DNA of 64,000 nt from Vulcanimicrobiota bacterium (GTDB taxonomy: Bacteria > Vulcanimicrobiota > Vulcanimicrobiia > Vulcanimicrobiales > Vulcanimicrobiaceae). The notes beneath the pieces were generated by a model, which did no database searches, had not been told where the DNA came from, and was given only the letters and a program-made list of their open reading frames with translations. Each line of letters opens with the position of its first letter. The first letter of the stretch is position 1. Shown here one piece after another: positions 1 to 8,879 of the stretch. Where the stretch lies: assembly GCA_019232905.1 (NCBI GenBank), contig JAFANA010000086.1:37664-101663 (forward strand). The letters are read 5' to 3'. A program made the translations under genes and the position numbers.

Positions 1-111
1 TCAGCGACGCGGCACATCTATCACAACGCCGGCACGCTGGTTCGCGCGACCGCAGACCATTTAACGTTCCTGTTGCCGAACGGAACATACGTGACGCACA
101 CCATCGACTAA
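1..111 (+). CDS. C-terminal fragment of an unidentified protein
   Basis: An open frame runs from the first base to a TAA at 109-111 and gives the last 36 residues of a protein whose start lies outside the window. The fragment is too short to assign; it ends in TYVTHTID. It stays open across the whole available sequence and has codon use like its neighbours. Its stop codon overlaps the stop codon of the convergent S9 peptidase gene by four bases (CTAA), a junction type that recurs in this window. Confidence 0.5.
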   Translation, partial: SATRHIYHNAGTLVRATADHLTFLLPNGTYVTHTID

Positions 112-2174
112 AGCAAATTCTCGGTCAGGAAATTCGCGGCCGCCGTATCGGCGCGTAGCCATGAATCCCACCGCAAGAATGTGTGCGCTTCGTCGGGCAA
201 CACCATGACCTCATGCGGAATGTGTCGCGCTTGGAGCCGTTCCGCTAAATCGACCGTTTGATGGAAATCGACGTCGGGATCCCGGTCGCCCTGGATGAGC
301 AGCACCGGCGAACGCCACGTCGCCATCGCACCCTCCGGTGAAGAATTCCATGCGAGTTTCAACCACGGATGCATGTCGACGTTGTCGGACCCTTCACCGA
401 ATGCTTGGAAATAGTCGTTCGCGTCGTGCATTAAGTCGTGCACGCCGCTGTAATCTACGCCGGCTTTGAAGACGTCGGAGTTGCGGGCGAGCGCGAGTGC
501 TGTAAGATAGCCGCCCCACGAACCGCCCCAAATGCCGATGTGGTTCGGATCAATCGACGGCTGCCGTTGCAGCCAATGCGCGCCGGCAAGCACGTCTTGA
601 TACTCGCTCGCGCCCGCCCATGCGCTGCGCACGGCGTAATGGAAGTCGTGGCCGTAATCTGTCCCGGTTCGGTAGTTCACCGAAAGCACGGCGAAGCCGC
701 GGCTTACGAGATACTGATCGACGGCATAGCTATTCGCGTAGTAATCCATTGGATTCCAGGTGAGCAGCATTTGCCGCATCGGCCCGCCGTGAACAAAAAT
801 GACGGCCGGGCGGCGCGCTTTGCCGTCACCGGTAAAGAGCTGCGCGTGGATGAGTGTTCCGTCCGGCGCATGATACGTAACGTCTCCCGGCGTCACCAGC
901 GACGACGAGGGAAAGTCGGTCGGCATCAGCGCCGCATCGACGAGATGTTCGTGCGTTCCGTCGCCGTCCGCAATCGCGACGAGCGGCGGCATCTGCGCGG
1001 TCGCCGTACCGTATGCGATGCGTCCACCGTCGAGTGGAATCGGCCACCACTGCGAACCCGTTCCACGCGTGATCGTGCTGATGCGTCCGTTTTGCGCATC
1101 GACGCGGAAAAGATGCCAGCGATCGATGTCGTCGGCGCGTTCTCCCGTGTTTGCAACGTAGATGAGCGAACGCCCGTCGCGCGACGCCGTCATACTGACC
1201 ACCGCGTACGCGCCGGAATTCAGGCGGCGCGCGCCGCCTCCAGTTGCGTGCGTAACGTAGATGTGCGGCCATCCGTCGGCTTCGCTTAGGAACGCAACCG
1301 CGTCGTTTCCAAGCCATGTGAGATCCACGTCGCCGCCTTGTGTCGGAAATGACGCGCGCGACGTTTCGGCGCTCGACCACACCTGGTGCGCGCTGCCGTC
1401 CGATGCGCGCGCGATCCAGATCGACCACGGTACGATCGGCATTGCAAGCGGGGAAGGTGCGGCGCCGCCGGCGCCGGGCGTGCGCGCAAAGACGATGTCG
1501 GCACCGTCAGGCGACCATCGCGGTTCGGTATCATTGCCGGTCGACGGCGCGAGAAACTCCAGCGGCTTGTCCTCGCCGCGATAAATGCCGATGAACGCGT
1601 GATCGCCACGCTCGGAGACGAACGCAAGCGCACCACCGTCGGGTGACCATTGCAGATCGCTATCGTGACCTGAGTCATAAAAAAGGCGCATCGCCGCGAC
1701 GTTGCCGGCCGCCGGCGCGCTCCACACGGCGCCGTTGCGCAGAAACGCGACACGCGAGCCGTCTAAAGAGAGTGCGGGCGCATAGCCTTCGCCGAGATCG
1801 GTTTGTGTGCCCGTCGCCGTATCGACCGACACGACATGCGACGTGGGTTGACGCACGCTTAGCGATGGATTTTCCGAATTTCCGTGCGTAAACACCAGGC
1901 GCGAGCCGTCGCGCGAAAGCTGGAGCGAATTGACCGATTGTCCATCATCGCTTGGATAATTCGCGACGCGCTGCGGAGGATAGCCGGGCGCGCGTGCGAC
2001 CCAAATGCTGCGCAATCCGCGCTGATCGATCTGATACGCGATTGTGCGGCCGTCGCCGCTAGGAACCAGCGCCTTTGGAAACGGATACGAGAGAATTTGC
2101 TCGAGTGAAAAATGTGGGGCAGCGGCAGGCGCTGCAGCGAGAAGGAGAAGCGATGAAACAATCGTTCGCAACAT
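108..2174 (-). CDS. S9 family serine peptidase (prolyl oligopeptidase / acylaminoacyl peptidase type), exported
   Basis: 688 residues. An N-terminal signal peptide (hydrophobic run ending in alanines, residues 1-19) suggests export. Residues about 30-400 hold repeated WD40-like/PD40 beta-propeller strands (SPDG, SRDG motifs) that gate access in this family. Residues about 430-688 are the alpha/beta-hydrolase domain: nucleophile GGSWGG with Ser552, acid in GDRD (Asp632), and His664 in PDEAHTF, the expected S9 order. It should cleave short peptides in the periplasm or outside the cell, which fits the peptide-uptake genes that follow. It is divergent from the serine hydrolase at 2238 across a 63-bp gap. 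Substrate preference cannot be told from sequence. Confidence 0.93.
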   Translation of the reverse strand: MLRTIVSSLLLLAAAPAAAPHFSLEQILSYPFPKALVPSGDGRTIAYQIDQRGLRSIWVARAPGYPPQRVANYPSDDGQSVNSLQLSRDGSRLVFTHGNSENPSLSVRQPTSHVVSVDTATGTQTDLGEGYAPALSLDGSRVAFLRNGAVWSAPAAGNVAAMRLFYDSGHDSDLQWSPDGGALAFVSERGDHAFIGIYRGEDKPLEFLAPSTGNDTEPRWSPDGADIVFARTPGAGGAAPSPLAMPIVPWSIWIARASDGSAHQVWSSAETSRASFPTQGGDVDLTWLGNDAVAFLSEADGWPHIYVTHATGGGARRLNSGAYAVVSMTASRDGRSLIYVANTGERADDIDRWHLFRVDAQNGRISTITRGTGSQWWPIPLDGGRIAYGTATAQMPPLVAIADGDGTHEHLVDAALMPTDFPSSSLVTPGDVTYHAPDGTLIHAQLFTGDGKARRPAVIFVHGGPMRQMLLTWNPMDYYANSYAVDQYLVSRGFAVLSVNYRTGTDYGHDFHYAVRSAWAGASEYQDVLAGAHWLQRQPSIDPNHIGIWGGSWGGYLTALALARNSDVFKAGVDYSGVHDLMHDANDYFQAFGEGSDNVDMHPWLKLAWNSSPEGAMATWRSPVLLIQGDRDPDVDFHQTVDLAERLQARHIPHEVMVLPDEAHTFLRWDSWLRADTAAANFLTENLL

Positions 2175-2237
2175 ATCGATGATGATGATACGACAAATCC
2201 GCAGGAAGGCCTCATCACTACGCGATACGACAACGCG

Positions 2238-3140
2238 ATGCGGCGTTTTTTTGCAGTACTGATCATGTTTGTTGCATCACAATCCGGAATTTCGCGCGCG
2301 GACGACAATCTGCAAGCACAGCTGCGAACGCTGACCGCGCACTATGCAGGGAACGTGGCACTCTACGCGGTCGACATGAAAACGGGCCGCGAGGTCGGTC
2401 TCAATTCCGACGTGCCGGTGCCGACGGCGTCGACCATCAAGCTTGCGATTCTCTTTGAAGCGCTCAAAGCGATCGAAGCCGGCGATGCCCGCTGGGACGA
2501 CGCCCTGATGCTTACACCGGAAAATCAAGTCGAAGGGTCGGGGGTGCTCAATCTCTTCGATACGCCGCTCGTAGTGACGTTCAAGGACGCACTCACGATG
2601 ATGATCGTTCAGAGCGACAATACCGCGACGAACATGGCAATAGACCACCTCGGGCTCGCGCGCATCGACGAGCGCATAAAGTGGCTCGGCTTGAATGACA
2701 CGTGGCTGTACAAGAAGGTCTTCAAACCGCCGACGGGCGACGTGCCCGCCGATCAGCCGAAGTTCGGGCTCGGCAAGACCACGGGCCGCGAAATGGGCGA
2801 ACTCATGCGACGTTTTGCGAACTGCAATTTGAACGAGCCCGGCGATACGGCACCGCCGACGCCGGAGCAGCAGAAGCTGTGTGACACGGCGCTCGCCATG
2901 CTCAAGAACCAATCCGACCGCGGCGGCATTCCGCGGTATTTGGGCAGCCTTACCATCGCGAACAAGACCGGCGCGCTCGATGCTTCACGCAACGACGTTG
3001 CAATCGTCTACGCCGCCCACGGGCCGATCATCATCTCGGCGTTCACCTACAACAATAAAGATCAAAGCTGGACCGTCGATAACAGCCCTCAAATCTTGAT
3101 CGCCAAGATGGCGAAGACGATCGTCGACGCCTGGAAATAG
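2238..3140 (+). CDS. Class A beta-lactamase-like serine hydrolase, exported
   Basis: 300 residues with a signal peptide (about 1-21). It shows the SxxK motif STIK (Ser65/Lys68), SDN at 126-128 and KTG at 243-245 (NKTGALDASRND), the active-site set of penicillin-interacting serine enzymes of the class A fold. I do not find the omega-loop ExxLN motif with the deacylating glutamate (Glu166 of TEM), so true beta-lactamase turnover is doubtful; it may be a DD-peptidase or other peptidoglycan-related hydrolase. It lies 10 bp upstream of an oligopeptide-binding lipoprotein and probably shares a transcript with it and the amidase after it. A paralogue with the same motif spacing is at 52619-53491. 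Confidence 0.88.
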   Translation: MRRFFAVLIMFVASQSGISRADDNLQAQLRTLTAHYAGNVALYAVDMKTGREVGLNSDVPVPTASTIKLAILFEALKAIEAGDARWDDALMLTPENQVEGSGVLNLFDTPLVVTFKDALTMMIVQSDNTATNMAIDHLGLARIDERIKWLGLNDTWLYKKVFKPPTGDVPADQPKFGLGKTTGREMGELMRRFANCNLNEPGDTAPPTPEQQKLCDTALAMLKNQSDRGGIPRYLGSLTIANKTGALDASRNDVAIVYAAHGPIIISAFTYNNKDQSWTVDNSPQILIAKMAKTIVDAWK

Positions 3141-3150
3141 GAGCCGCTCT

Positions 3151-4770
3151 TTGCAATTTCGTCTAGGGTTGTTGCCTTGGCTTTTGATTGTCGCGCTCGC
3201 GTCGTGCTCTAAAACCGGCACTTCAGCAGTCGCAGGAAAAAATAGCTTTACCGTTCCCGGCGTGTTGCGCGTCGGCAGTTCCGAAGAGCCCGATAGCCTC
3301 AACTTGATGTTCGGGCATACGATTGCCACGCAGCAGGTCGATTGTCTGCTCTTCGCGTTTATTCTGCGCACCGACGCGAACGGCAATCTCTTCCCGGATC
3401 TCGCTACGCAAGTGCCGACGCCGCAGAACGGCGGCATCAGCTCCGACGGAAAGACGATTACTGTTCATTTGCGACACGGTGCCGTGTGGTCTGACGGAGC
3501 GCCGCTTACGGCAAGCGACTGGCTCTTCACGTATCACGCGGTGATGAATCCGCGCAATAATACGAAAACGGCATACGGGTGGAACGAGATTGCGTCGGCG
3601 TCGGCACCCGATCCGTACACGATCGTCATTCATCTCAAGCGGCCGACGGTCGCCGGAATAGAGATTCTCGCGATGGGCGGCGATGCATATCCGCCGCTTC
3701 CGGCGCACCTTCTCGCCGACTTGCCGGACATCAATCACGCGTCGTTCAACAGCATGCCGGTCTCGAGCGGCCCGTTCGTCCTCAAACGGTGGGACCGGGG
3801 CAACGAGCTGGTCTTCGACGCGAATCCGCGTTATTTCCGTGGCGCACCGGGGTTGAAGCGAGTCATCTACAAGATCATCCCCAATCCCGACACGATGCTC
3901 GATGAGTTGCGCTCGCACGAAATCGACGTCTATCCCGACGTCAACAAGAATTCAATCGTTGCGCTCTCGAGCATCCCGGGCATTCGCGTCGAGCACCGGC
4001 TGATCGCTTCGTGGCAGCATCTTGGAATGAACATGAAGCAGCCGGAGCTTGCCGACGTCAACGTGCGTCACGCAATCGCCATGGGCGTCGATTGGAAGCG
4101 CATTTTGCAAACGGTGTACCGCGGCTACGGACAGCTCGCAGTCTCCGACATCTTCCCGCAGTCTTGGGCAGCGCCGTCGCTTCCGCCGTACAAGTACGAA
4201 CCGGCAGCGGCGCGTTCGCTCCTGGCATCGAGCGGTTGGCGCATGGGAAGCGACGGTGTTCTCCACAAGGGTGCTCTAACGATGCGCCTGACGATCATGG
4301 CGACGACGGATAACCAGCAGAACGACCGCGCCGAAGTCCTCGTGCAGTCAATGTTGCAGCCACTTGGTATCGCGCTTTCGGTTCACAACGTTGCGGCGAA
4401 TCAGATGTTCGCGCAAGGCGGCCCGCTCTACGGCGGCACGTATGATCTCGAGTGGTCGCAGGCGTACAACGGTTCCGATCCGGACGACTCCGGCTCGTGG
4501 AATTCGCACTTCATTCCGCCGAGCGGCGCCGACACGAGCTGGCTCAACGATCCGGTCGTCGACGAATCGAGTAGCGCTGCCGCGAGTACGTTCGATCAGG
4601 CGAAGCGCAAGGCGCTCTACCAGCGTGAAGCCGCGCGCATTCGCGATCTCGATCCCGCCGTCTTCGCCTTTTGGCACGAAAATTATTACGCGTTCAACAC
4701 CGACGTAAAAAACTACGAACCCGCGGCGTTCATCGCCGACGAATGGAATGCATGGCAATGGCAGATCTAA
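3151..4770 (+). CDS. ABC transporter substrate-binding lipoprotein, family 5 (peptide type)
   Basis: 539 residues starting at a TTG preceded by GGAG overlapping the upstream stop; no ATG lies near the natural N-terminus. The signal ends in a lipobox (LASC) so the protein should be lipid-anchored. The body matches SBP_bac_5: an early VGSSEEPDSLN segment, HLRHGAVWSDGAPLTASDW (about 110-130) and the conserved hinge regions of oligopeptide/dipeptide-binding proteins (OppA/DppA). Family members deliver peptides, including cell-wall peptides, to an inner-membrane ABC permease. No permease or ATPase genes follow, so it must use components encoded elsewhere. Its stop overlaps the start of the amidase gene. 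Confidence 0.92.
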   Translation: MQFRLGLLPWLLIVALASCSKTGTSAVAGKNSFTVPGVLRVGSSEEPDSLNLMFGHTIATQQVDCLLFAFILRTDANGNLFPDLATQVPTPQNGGISSDGKTITVHLRHGAVWSDGAPLTASDWLFTYHAVMNPRNNTKTAYGWNEIASASAPDPYTIVIHLKRPTVAGIEILAMGGDAYPPLPAHLLADLPDINHASFNSMPVSSGPFVLKRWDRGNELVFDANPRYFRGAPGLKRVIYKIIPNPDTMLDELRSHEIDVYPDVNKNSIVALSSIPGIRVEHRLIASWQHLGMNMKQPELADVNVRHAIAMGVDWKRILQTVYRGYGQLAVSDIFPQSWAAPSLPPYKYEPAAARSLLASSGWRMGSDGVLHKGALTMRLTIMATTDNQQNDRAEVLVQSMLQPLGIALSVHNVAANQMFAQGGPLYGGTYDLEWSQAYNGSDPDDSGSWNSHFIPPSGADTSWLNDPVVDESSSAAASTFDQAKRKALYQREAARIRDLDPAVFAFWHENYYAFNTDVKNYEPAAFIADEWNAWQWQI

Positions 4771-5357
4771 CCGGCATCGAGACCCGGATCCAAGCGTATC
4801 CGCACTGGCCGATCGAAGCGTGGCGGCCCGACGTACCCGGCCGCATCGACCGAATTTACACGCACTGGTCGGCATACGATCACGAGAAGGTTTTCCCGGC
4901 GTATCATTTTTGCGTCGCCATCAAACCCGGAGCCGGCATCGTTGTCGTCAACACGCATGACGTTCGCGAAAATATGCGCAACGTCTACGAAGCCCCCGAT
5001 CTACCGTATGCGGCGCACACGCGCAACCGCAATTCGTACGCGCTCGGGATTTCGATTATGGCGATGCAAGGGGCGACACCGCAAGACTTCGGCGACTACC
5101 CGCTCACCGAACCGCTGATCGACGCGCTTTGCCTCGTCGGCGCCCGGTTAGCGGCGTTCTACAACGTGCCGATCGACGCCGACCACATCATGTCGCACGC
5201 GGAAGCGGCCTTGATCGACGGGTATTACGGCACGGCAGAAACCGAACGGTGGGATATCGCACGTTTGCGCCCATCACCGCTGCCGCTCGAACCGCACGAA
5301 GGCATCGACGTCGGCGAAGAACTGCGAACACGAATGCGACGAGCGATCGCGCTATAA
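4752..5357 (+). CDS. PGRP/Amidase_2-like N-acetylmuramoyl-L-alanine amidase
   Basis: About 201 residues. ATG at 4752 (or 4758) inside the end of the upstream gene is chosen because the recognisable fold starts soon after; a longer frame upstream is arginine-rich shadow sequence. Motifs resemble the Amidase_2/PGRP fold: THWS with the first zinc-ligand-like His, AYHFCVAI, HTRNRNSYALGISIM, and a late IMSHAEA with a second His, as in the N...NS.G and H.E blocks of zinc amidases. The role would be cutting the lactyl-amide bond of muropeptides. No signal peptide is visible, so it may act in the cytosol during recycling. It is the third gene of a likely operon with the serine hydrolase and peptide-binding protein. 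Confidence 0.78.
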   Translation: MAMADLTGIETRIQAYPHWPIEAWRPDVPGRIDRIYTHWSAYDHEKVFPAYHFCVAIKPGAGIVVVNTHDVRENMRNVYEAPDLPYAAHTRNRNSYALGISIMAMQGATPQDFGDYPLTEPLIDALCLVGARLAAFYNVPIDADHIMSHAEAALIDGYYGTAETERWDIARLRPSPLPLEPHEGIDVGEELRTRMRRAIAL

Positions 5358-5874
5358 AAAAGCGCGCCCCGATGTGCGCCGCGGTGTGTCATCCTGAGCG
5401 GCGCGAAGCGAAGTCGAAGGACCGCCTCATTTCTATTGCTGACGCAGGTTGTTGATTCGTCGCGATCCTTCGACTGCGGCGCTGCGCGCCTTCGCTCAGG
5501 ATGACACGGCGGCGCACATCGCGCGCTATAAAAAAGGGGTGCTCCGATGTGCGCCGCGGTGTGTCATCCTGAGCGGAGCGAAGCGAAGTCGAAGGACCGC
5601 CTCAATTCTATTGCTGATGCGGGTTGTTGATTCGTCGCGATCCTTCGACTGCGGCGCTGCGCGCCTTCGCTCAGGATGACAGGGCGGCGCACATCGCGCG
5701 CTATAAAAAAGAGGTGCTCCGATGTGCGCCGCGATGTGTCATCCTGAGCGGAGCGAAGCGAAGTCGAAGGACCGCCTCAATTCTATTGCTGATGCGGGTT
5801 GTTGATTCGCCGCGATCCTTCGACTGCGGCGCTGCGCGCCTTCGCTCAGGCTGACACGGCGGCGCACATCGCGC
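5351..5874. repeat. Three tandem ~175-bp units, each a long imperfect hairpin
   Basis: Units run 5351-5524, 5525-5699 and 5700-5874, each beginning GCTATAAAAAA. Within a unit a left arm (GATGTGCGCCGC, then TCATCCTGAGCG, then GAAGTCGAAGGA) is matched by an inverted right arm (TCCTTCGACT, CGCTCAGGATGA, GGCGCACATC), leaving a loop of roughly 40 bases. Units 2 and 3 differ at only a few sites; unit 1 is more diverged. A partial fourth start at 5875 leads into the terminator of the TonB receptor gene. The TCATCCTGAGCG core resembles a repeat I recall from many unrelated genomes. No open frame in it looks real. It fills the only large intergenic space of the window. Confidence 0.93.
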
Positions 5875-5878
5875 GCTA

Positions 5879-5912
5879 TAAAAAAACGGGCGCCCGATGT
5901 GGGCGCCCGTTC
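5879..5912 (-). terminator. Rho-independent terminator of the TonB receptor gene
   Basis: On the minus strand a perfect 10-bp G/C-rich stem (5886-5895 with 5901-5910, 5-base loop GATGT on the plus strand) is followed by a run of seven T residues. It lies 22 bp past the stop of the receptor gene. The sequence GCTATAAAAAA plus GATGTG next to it is echoed at the start of each tandem repeat unit. Confidence 0.88.
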
Positions 5913-5933
5913 TCTTTCGCGAGAGTACCCGCG

Positions 5934-8768
5934 TTAGAACTTCTGCTGGATGAACAGCATGATCTGGCGCGGCGTTTGCGAGGTGTTCTGGTAGACGTAT
6001 CCGCTCGACGGCAGCTGTTGCTGGCCGGCCAACGGATAGTACGGGGAACAGCCTGCACCAAGTGCCGGTGTGTTCTTCTGAACGTTCGAGTAACACGGTA
6101 TGGTCGGGTTCTGGTTGTTGAACAGGTTCGTCACCTGAAGCCCGATGCGAAGGTTCTTCTTTGGTCCCATATCGTACGCGAGCGTTGCGTTCGACCACCA
6201 GTATCCGCTCGACCACAGCTCCGGCAACAGCCCAACGGGCTTCTGCAGGTTGCTGCTCGTGCTCGCGCACGTCGAGTAGTACGGATAGCCGGTCAGGTTG
6301 ATCCACTTTTGCGCGGCAGCGCATTCGCCGGTTTGATACGGCGAGGGTCCCTGATAGTAGACCGTCGGCATGAAGTGCCAGCGATCTGCATGGATGTCTG
6401 CCACGAGCGACGCGCTGATCAATGGATCGTACGGGCTGCGAACGACCGGCAAGAACGACGGAAGTCCTGATGCGCCGTACGAACCGGTTAGGGCCGACGT
6501 AATGTTCGTCCAGAAATTGTCGTACGTAGCCGACAGCCAGTACGACGCTCCGACCGGGTGCCGGTCGACGTGAGTGAATCCGAACTCTGCGCCGAGCGAT
6601 TGACGGAAACCGCCGTTCGCCGCCTGCGTCGGGCCATAGGTCACGGCGCCGGTCGCATTGTTGATGCTGAGTACCGGGCGGAACTCATAAAACACGTTCG
6701 ATGCTTTGTTCCAATACGGTCCGATTCTGATCGACGTGTCCGGATCGAACTCATGCTCCCACATGAGATCGCCGCTGTGGAAGATCGTCGGATTCGCACT
6801 GAATTCACCGCCCGGGTTGAATACGCTCGAACCTTCTCGCCAGACGTAGGCCGTACCGACGAAGGACGTCGAGTCGGTCCACGATCCGCGGATGACGTTC
6901 TTATTGTTCATCGTGTACGTCGCGGCGAACGTCGGGTTCCAGATGCCCACAGAATACGGACCTGCCGCACCTATGCTGCTTTCGGGGTAATCGTAGTACA
7001 TTCGCTGCCAGCGAACGCCCGGCTCGAAGAGCCATTTGCCTTCGCGGATCGAGCTGTTCACATACGCCGACGGAACGTGGTCAGGGTAGGTCGACATCGA
7101 GTTGACGCCCGGCCACGAGCCGTCCCCATTGAAGTAAAACGTGTAGTACGAGTTATCGAGATTGTTATCGTACTCTTGGCCGATGCCCGCGCGAATCGTC
7201 GCGTTGTCGCTGATCTGGTTCGTGTAGTCGAACGACCCGAGCCACATCTCCGAGCGGCGATCGCCTTCATAACCCGTATTAAAGAAGAGATCTTGCTCTA
7301 CGCAGAGTTGACCGTTCACCACGGGTATGGGCGTGTTCGGTGAATACGGATACGCCGGGCAATTGCCGGGATGGAAGTCCGGGCTATTCTCGATTGCCGG
7401 ATTGTTGTCGTCAACGATCGGTTGATCGAAAATGTACTCGTTGAAGTTTTCAGCGAGACGCAATGCAAACGACGAGTGGTCGTTGATAATGTGGTTCCAC
7501 TGAATCTTGCCGATGCCCGAGTAGTGGTGCCAGATGTTGCCGCCCATGCCGGTGCCGGCACCGCTTGCCGTGCCGAAGTAGAGGCCGGCCGGACAGTTTT
7601 GACCGTTCGGCGCGGTTCCGCCGGCGGCTCCGGTCGGCGTCGTCGCCGAGACGGCGTAACCGGGACACGGAACTGCCGTTAGCGGCGGCTCCGCACCGTT
7701 GGTGCGCGGGAATCCGTAACCGTAGATGAAGTCGCCGAGGCCGTTCTGGACCAAGAGTTGGAAATCGTCTTTGTTATTCGGACGGTAGTGGAAGTTTCCG
7801 ATGAGATCGGTCGTGTACACCGGTCCGGGCCCGTTGTACCCTTCAACGATCGCTGCAGTATAGGCGTTGCCGTTTGCAAACTGGTCCAACGATCCGGTCT
7901 TTTGCATGCCGAGATACCATGACCAGCGGTGATCTTTCGTCGCTCCGCCGTACTCGGCCATGAAGTTCGTCAGTCTGTCCGTAATGTCGGTTCCGTACGC
8001 GACGGTTCCGAAGCCCGGATACGTACCAGTCTTCATCACCGTGTTGATGATACCGAGTCCGGCATCCGACGATTCCGAAGAAATTCCGCCAGTCGAGACT
8101 TCGACGTTCTTTACGCCGATGTTCGAAAGGTTCGTCGTAAAGAAGCCGGTCATACGATCGCGGATGGGAATGCCGTCGAACTCGTATTGTTCGTCGGTGA
8201 CCGATCCGCCGTGAATACGCGGCTGCGTGCCGAAACCGTTCACCGTGATGCCGGGAATGGTATCAACGTATTGATACAGCGTCTTTTGCAGCTCGTTTCC
8301 ACCTGAAACGGCGTCGAGCTGCTGACCGCTGACATTGTACGTGTCCGACGTCTGATTCGGCTGCACGAGATTCGTCGCAGAACGAGCACTGACGTTTGCA
8401 ATGACGCTCAACGATTTCGAAAGCTTTTCGTTGAGCCGCGTGACGACAGCCTGCGGTGCCGTAACGCCGGGAATGCTCACCGGAGCATAGCCTTTGAAGT
8501 CAAACGAAACGGTGTATGTATCGACGCTGAGCTGCTGCAGCGTGTAGAAACCGCGACTGTCGGTCATCGTAGCGCCGACATCGCTACCCGATTTTGCCGT
8601 AACCACGACGCCGGCGATCGGCGCTCCCGTTTGCGCATCTGTCACGACGCCACTAATGGTTCCCGTCGTGAGTTGCTGCGCACGTATGCGGACGGGGATC
8701 GTGGAAAATGTGAACGCAAACAGCATGACTGCGATAAGCGCTCGCCATCGGCCAGAGAGTTGAAACAT
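5934..8768 (-). CDS. TonB-dependent outer-membrane receptor with N-terminal carboxypeptidase-regulatory-like domain
   Basis: 944 residues. A signal peptide (about 1-30, ending IRAQQ) precedes a CarboxypepD_reg-like beta-sandwich (about 33-110; GTISGVVTDAQTGAPIAGV), a plug domain (about 115-250) and a large beta-barrel ending in the terminal aromatic residue typical of outer-membrane proteins (QQKF). This arrangement is that of SusC/Oar-like receptors that take up large ligands with TonB energy. No SusD-like partner is adjacent. The start is supported by GGAGGG a few bases upstream. A strong terminator-like hairpin lies in its leader (8788-8834) and its own terminator is at 5879-5912, so it is probably monocistronic. 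The ligand is unknown; the neighbourhood suggests peptide or cell-wall fragments. Confidence 0.92.
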   Translation of the reverse strand: MFQLSGRWRALIAVMLFAFTFSTIPVRIRAQQLTTGTISGVVTDAQTGAPIAGVVVTAKSGSDVGATMTDSRGFYTLQQLSVDTYTVSFDFKGYAPVSIPGVTAPQAVVTRLNEKLSKSLSVIANVSARSATNLVQPNQTSDTYNVSGQQLDAVSGGNELQKTLYQYVDTIPGITVNGFGTQPRIHGGSVTDEQYEFDGIPIRDRMTGFFTTNLSNIGVKNVEVSTGGISSESSDAGLGIINTVMKTGTYPGFGTVAYGTDITDRLTNFMAEYGGATKDHRWSWYLGMQKTGSLDQFANGNAYTAAIVEGYNGPGPVYTTDLIGNFHYRPNNKDDFQLLVQNGLGDFIYGYGFPRTNGAEPPLTAVPCPGYAVSATTPTGAAGGTAPNGQNCPAGLYFGTASGAGTGMGGNIWHHYSGIGKIQWNHIINDHSSFALRLAENFNEYIFDQPIVDDNNPAIENSPDFHPGNCPAYPYSPNTPIPVVNGQLCVEQDLFFNTGYEGDRRSEMWLGSFDYTNQISDNATIRAGIGQEYDNNLDNSYYTFYFNGDGSWPGVNSMSTYPDHVPSAYVNSSIREGKWLFEPGVRWQRMYYDYPESSIGAAGPYSVGIWNPTFAATYTMNNKNVIRGSWTDSTSFVGTAYVWREGSSVFNPGGEFSANPTIFHSGDLMWEHEFDPDTSIRIGPYWNKASNVFYEFRPVLSINNATGAVTYGPTQAANGGFRQSLGAEFGFTHVDRHPVGASYWLSATYDNFWTNITSALTGSYGASGLPSFLPVVRSPYDPLISASLVADIHADRWHFMPTVYYQGPSPYQTGECAAAQKWINLTGYPYYSTCASTSSNLQKPVGLLPELWSSGYWWSNATLAYDMGPKKNLRIGLQVTNLFNNQNPTIPCYSNVQKNTPALGAGCSPYYPLAGQQQLPSSGYVYQNTSQTPRQIMLFIQQKF

Positions 8769-8787
8769 CCAAAGCCCTCCGAGAGCC

Positions 8788-8834
8788 CAAAAGACAAAAT
8801 AAAAGCGAGCGGCGTGATCCCACGCGCGTTCGCT
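8788..8834 (-). terminator. Terminator-like hairpin between the SIS gene and the TonB receptor gene
   Basis: On the minus strand a stem of about 12 pairs (8804-8816 against 8823-8834, one bulge and some G-U pairs) is followed by TTTTATTTTGTCTTTT. It can end transcripts from the dacB-SIS pair. Because it lies only about 20-35 bases before the receptor start, it could also act as an attenuator if the receptor promoter is upstream of it. A smaller imperfect inverted repeat (GAAATTCC ... GGAATTTTC) is at 8860-8881. Confidence 0.65.
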
Positions 8835-8879
8835 GGGGGCCTTAATCCAATTTTAAAATGAAATTCCCTGCCGGAATTT

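Noticed and set aside
5449..6470. Open frames running through the tandem repeats
   Set aside because: They repeat the same peptide, cross hairpin arms, and extend into antisense of the TonB receptor gene; no family or ribosome site supports them.
6558..7343. 261-codon plus-strand frame within the TonB receptor gene
   Set aside because: Antisense to a confident 944-residue receptor, Arg/Val-rich, no recognisable domain.
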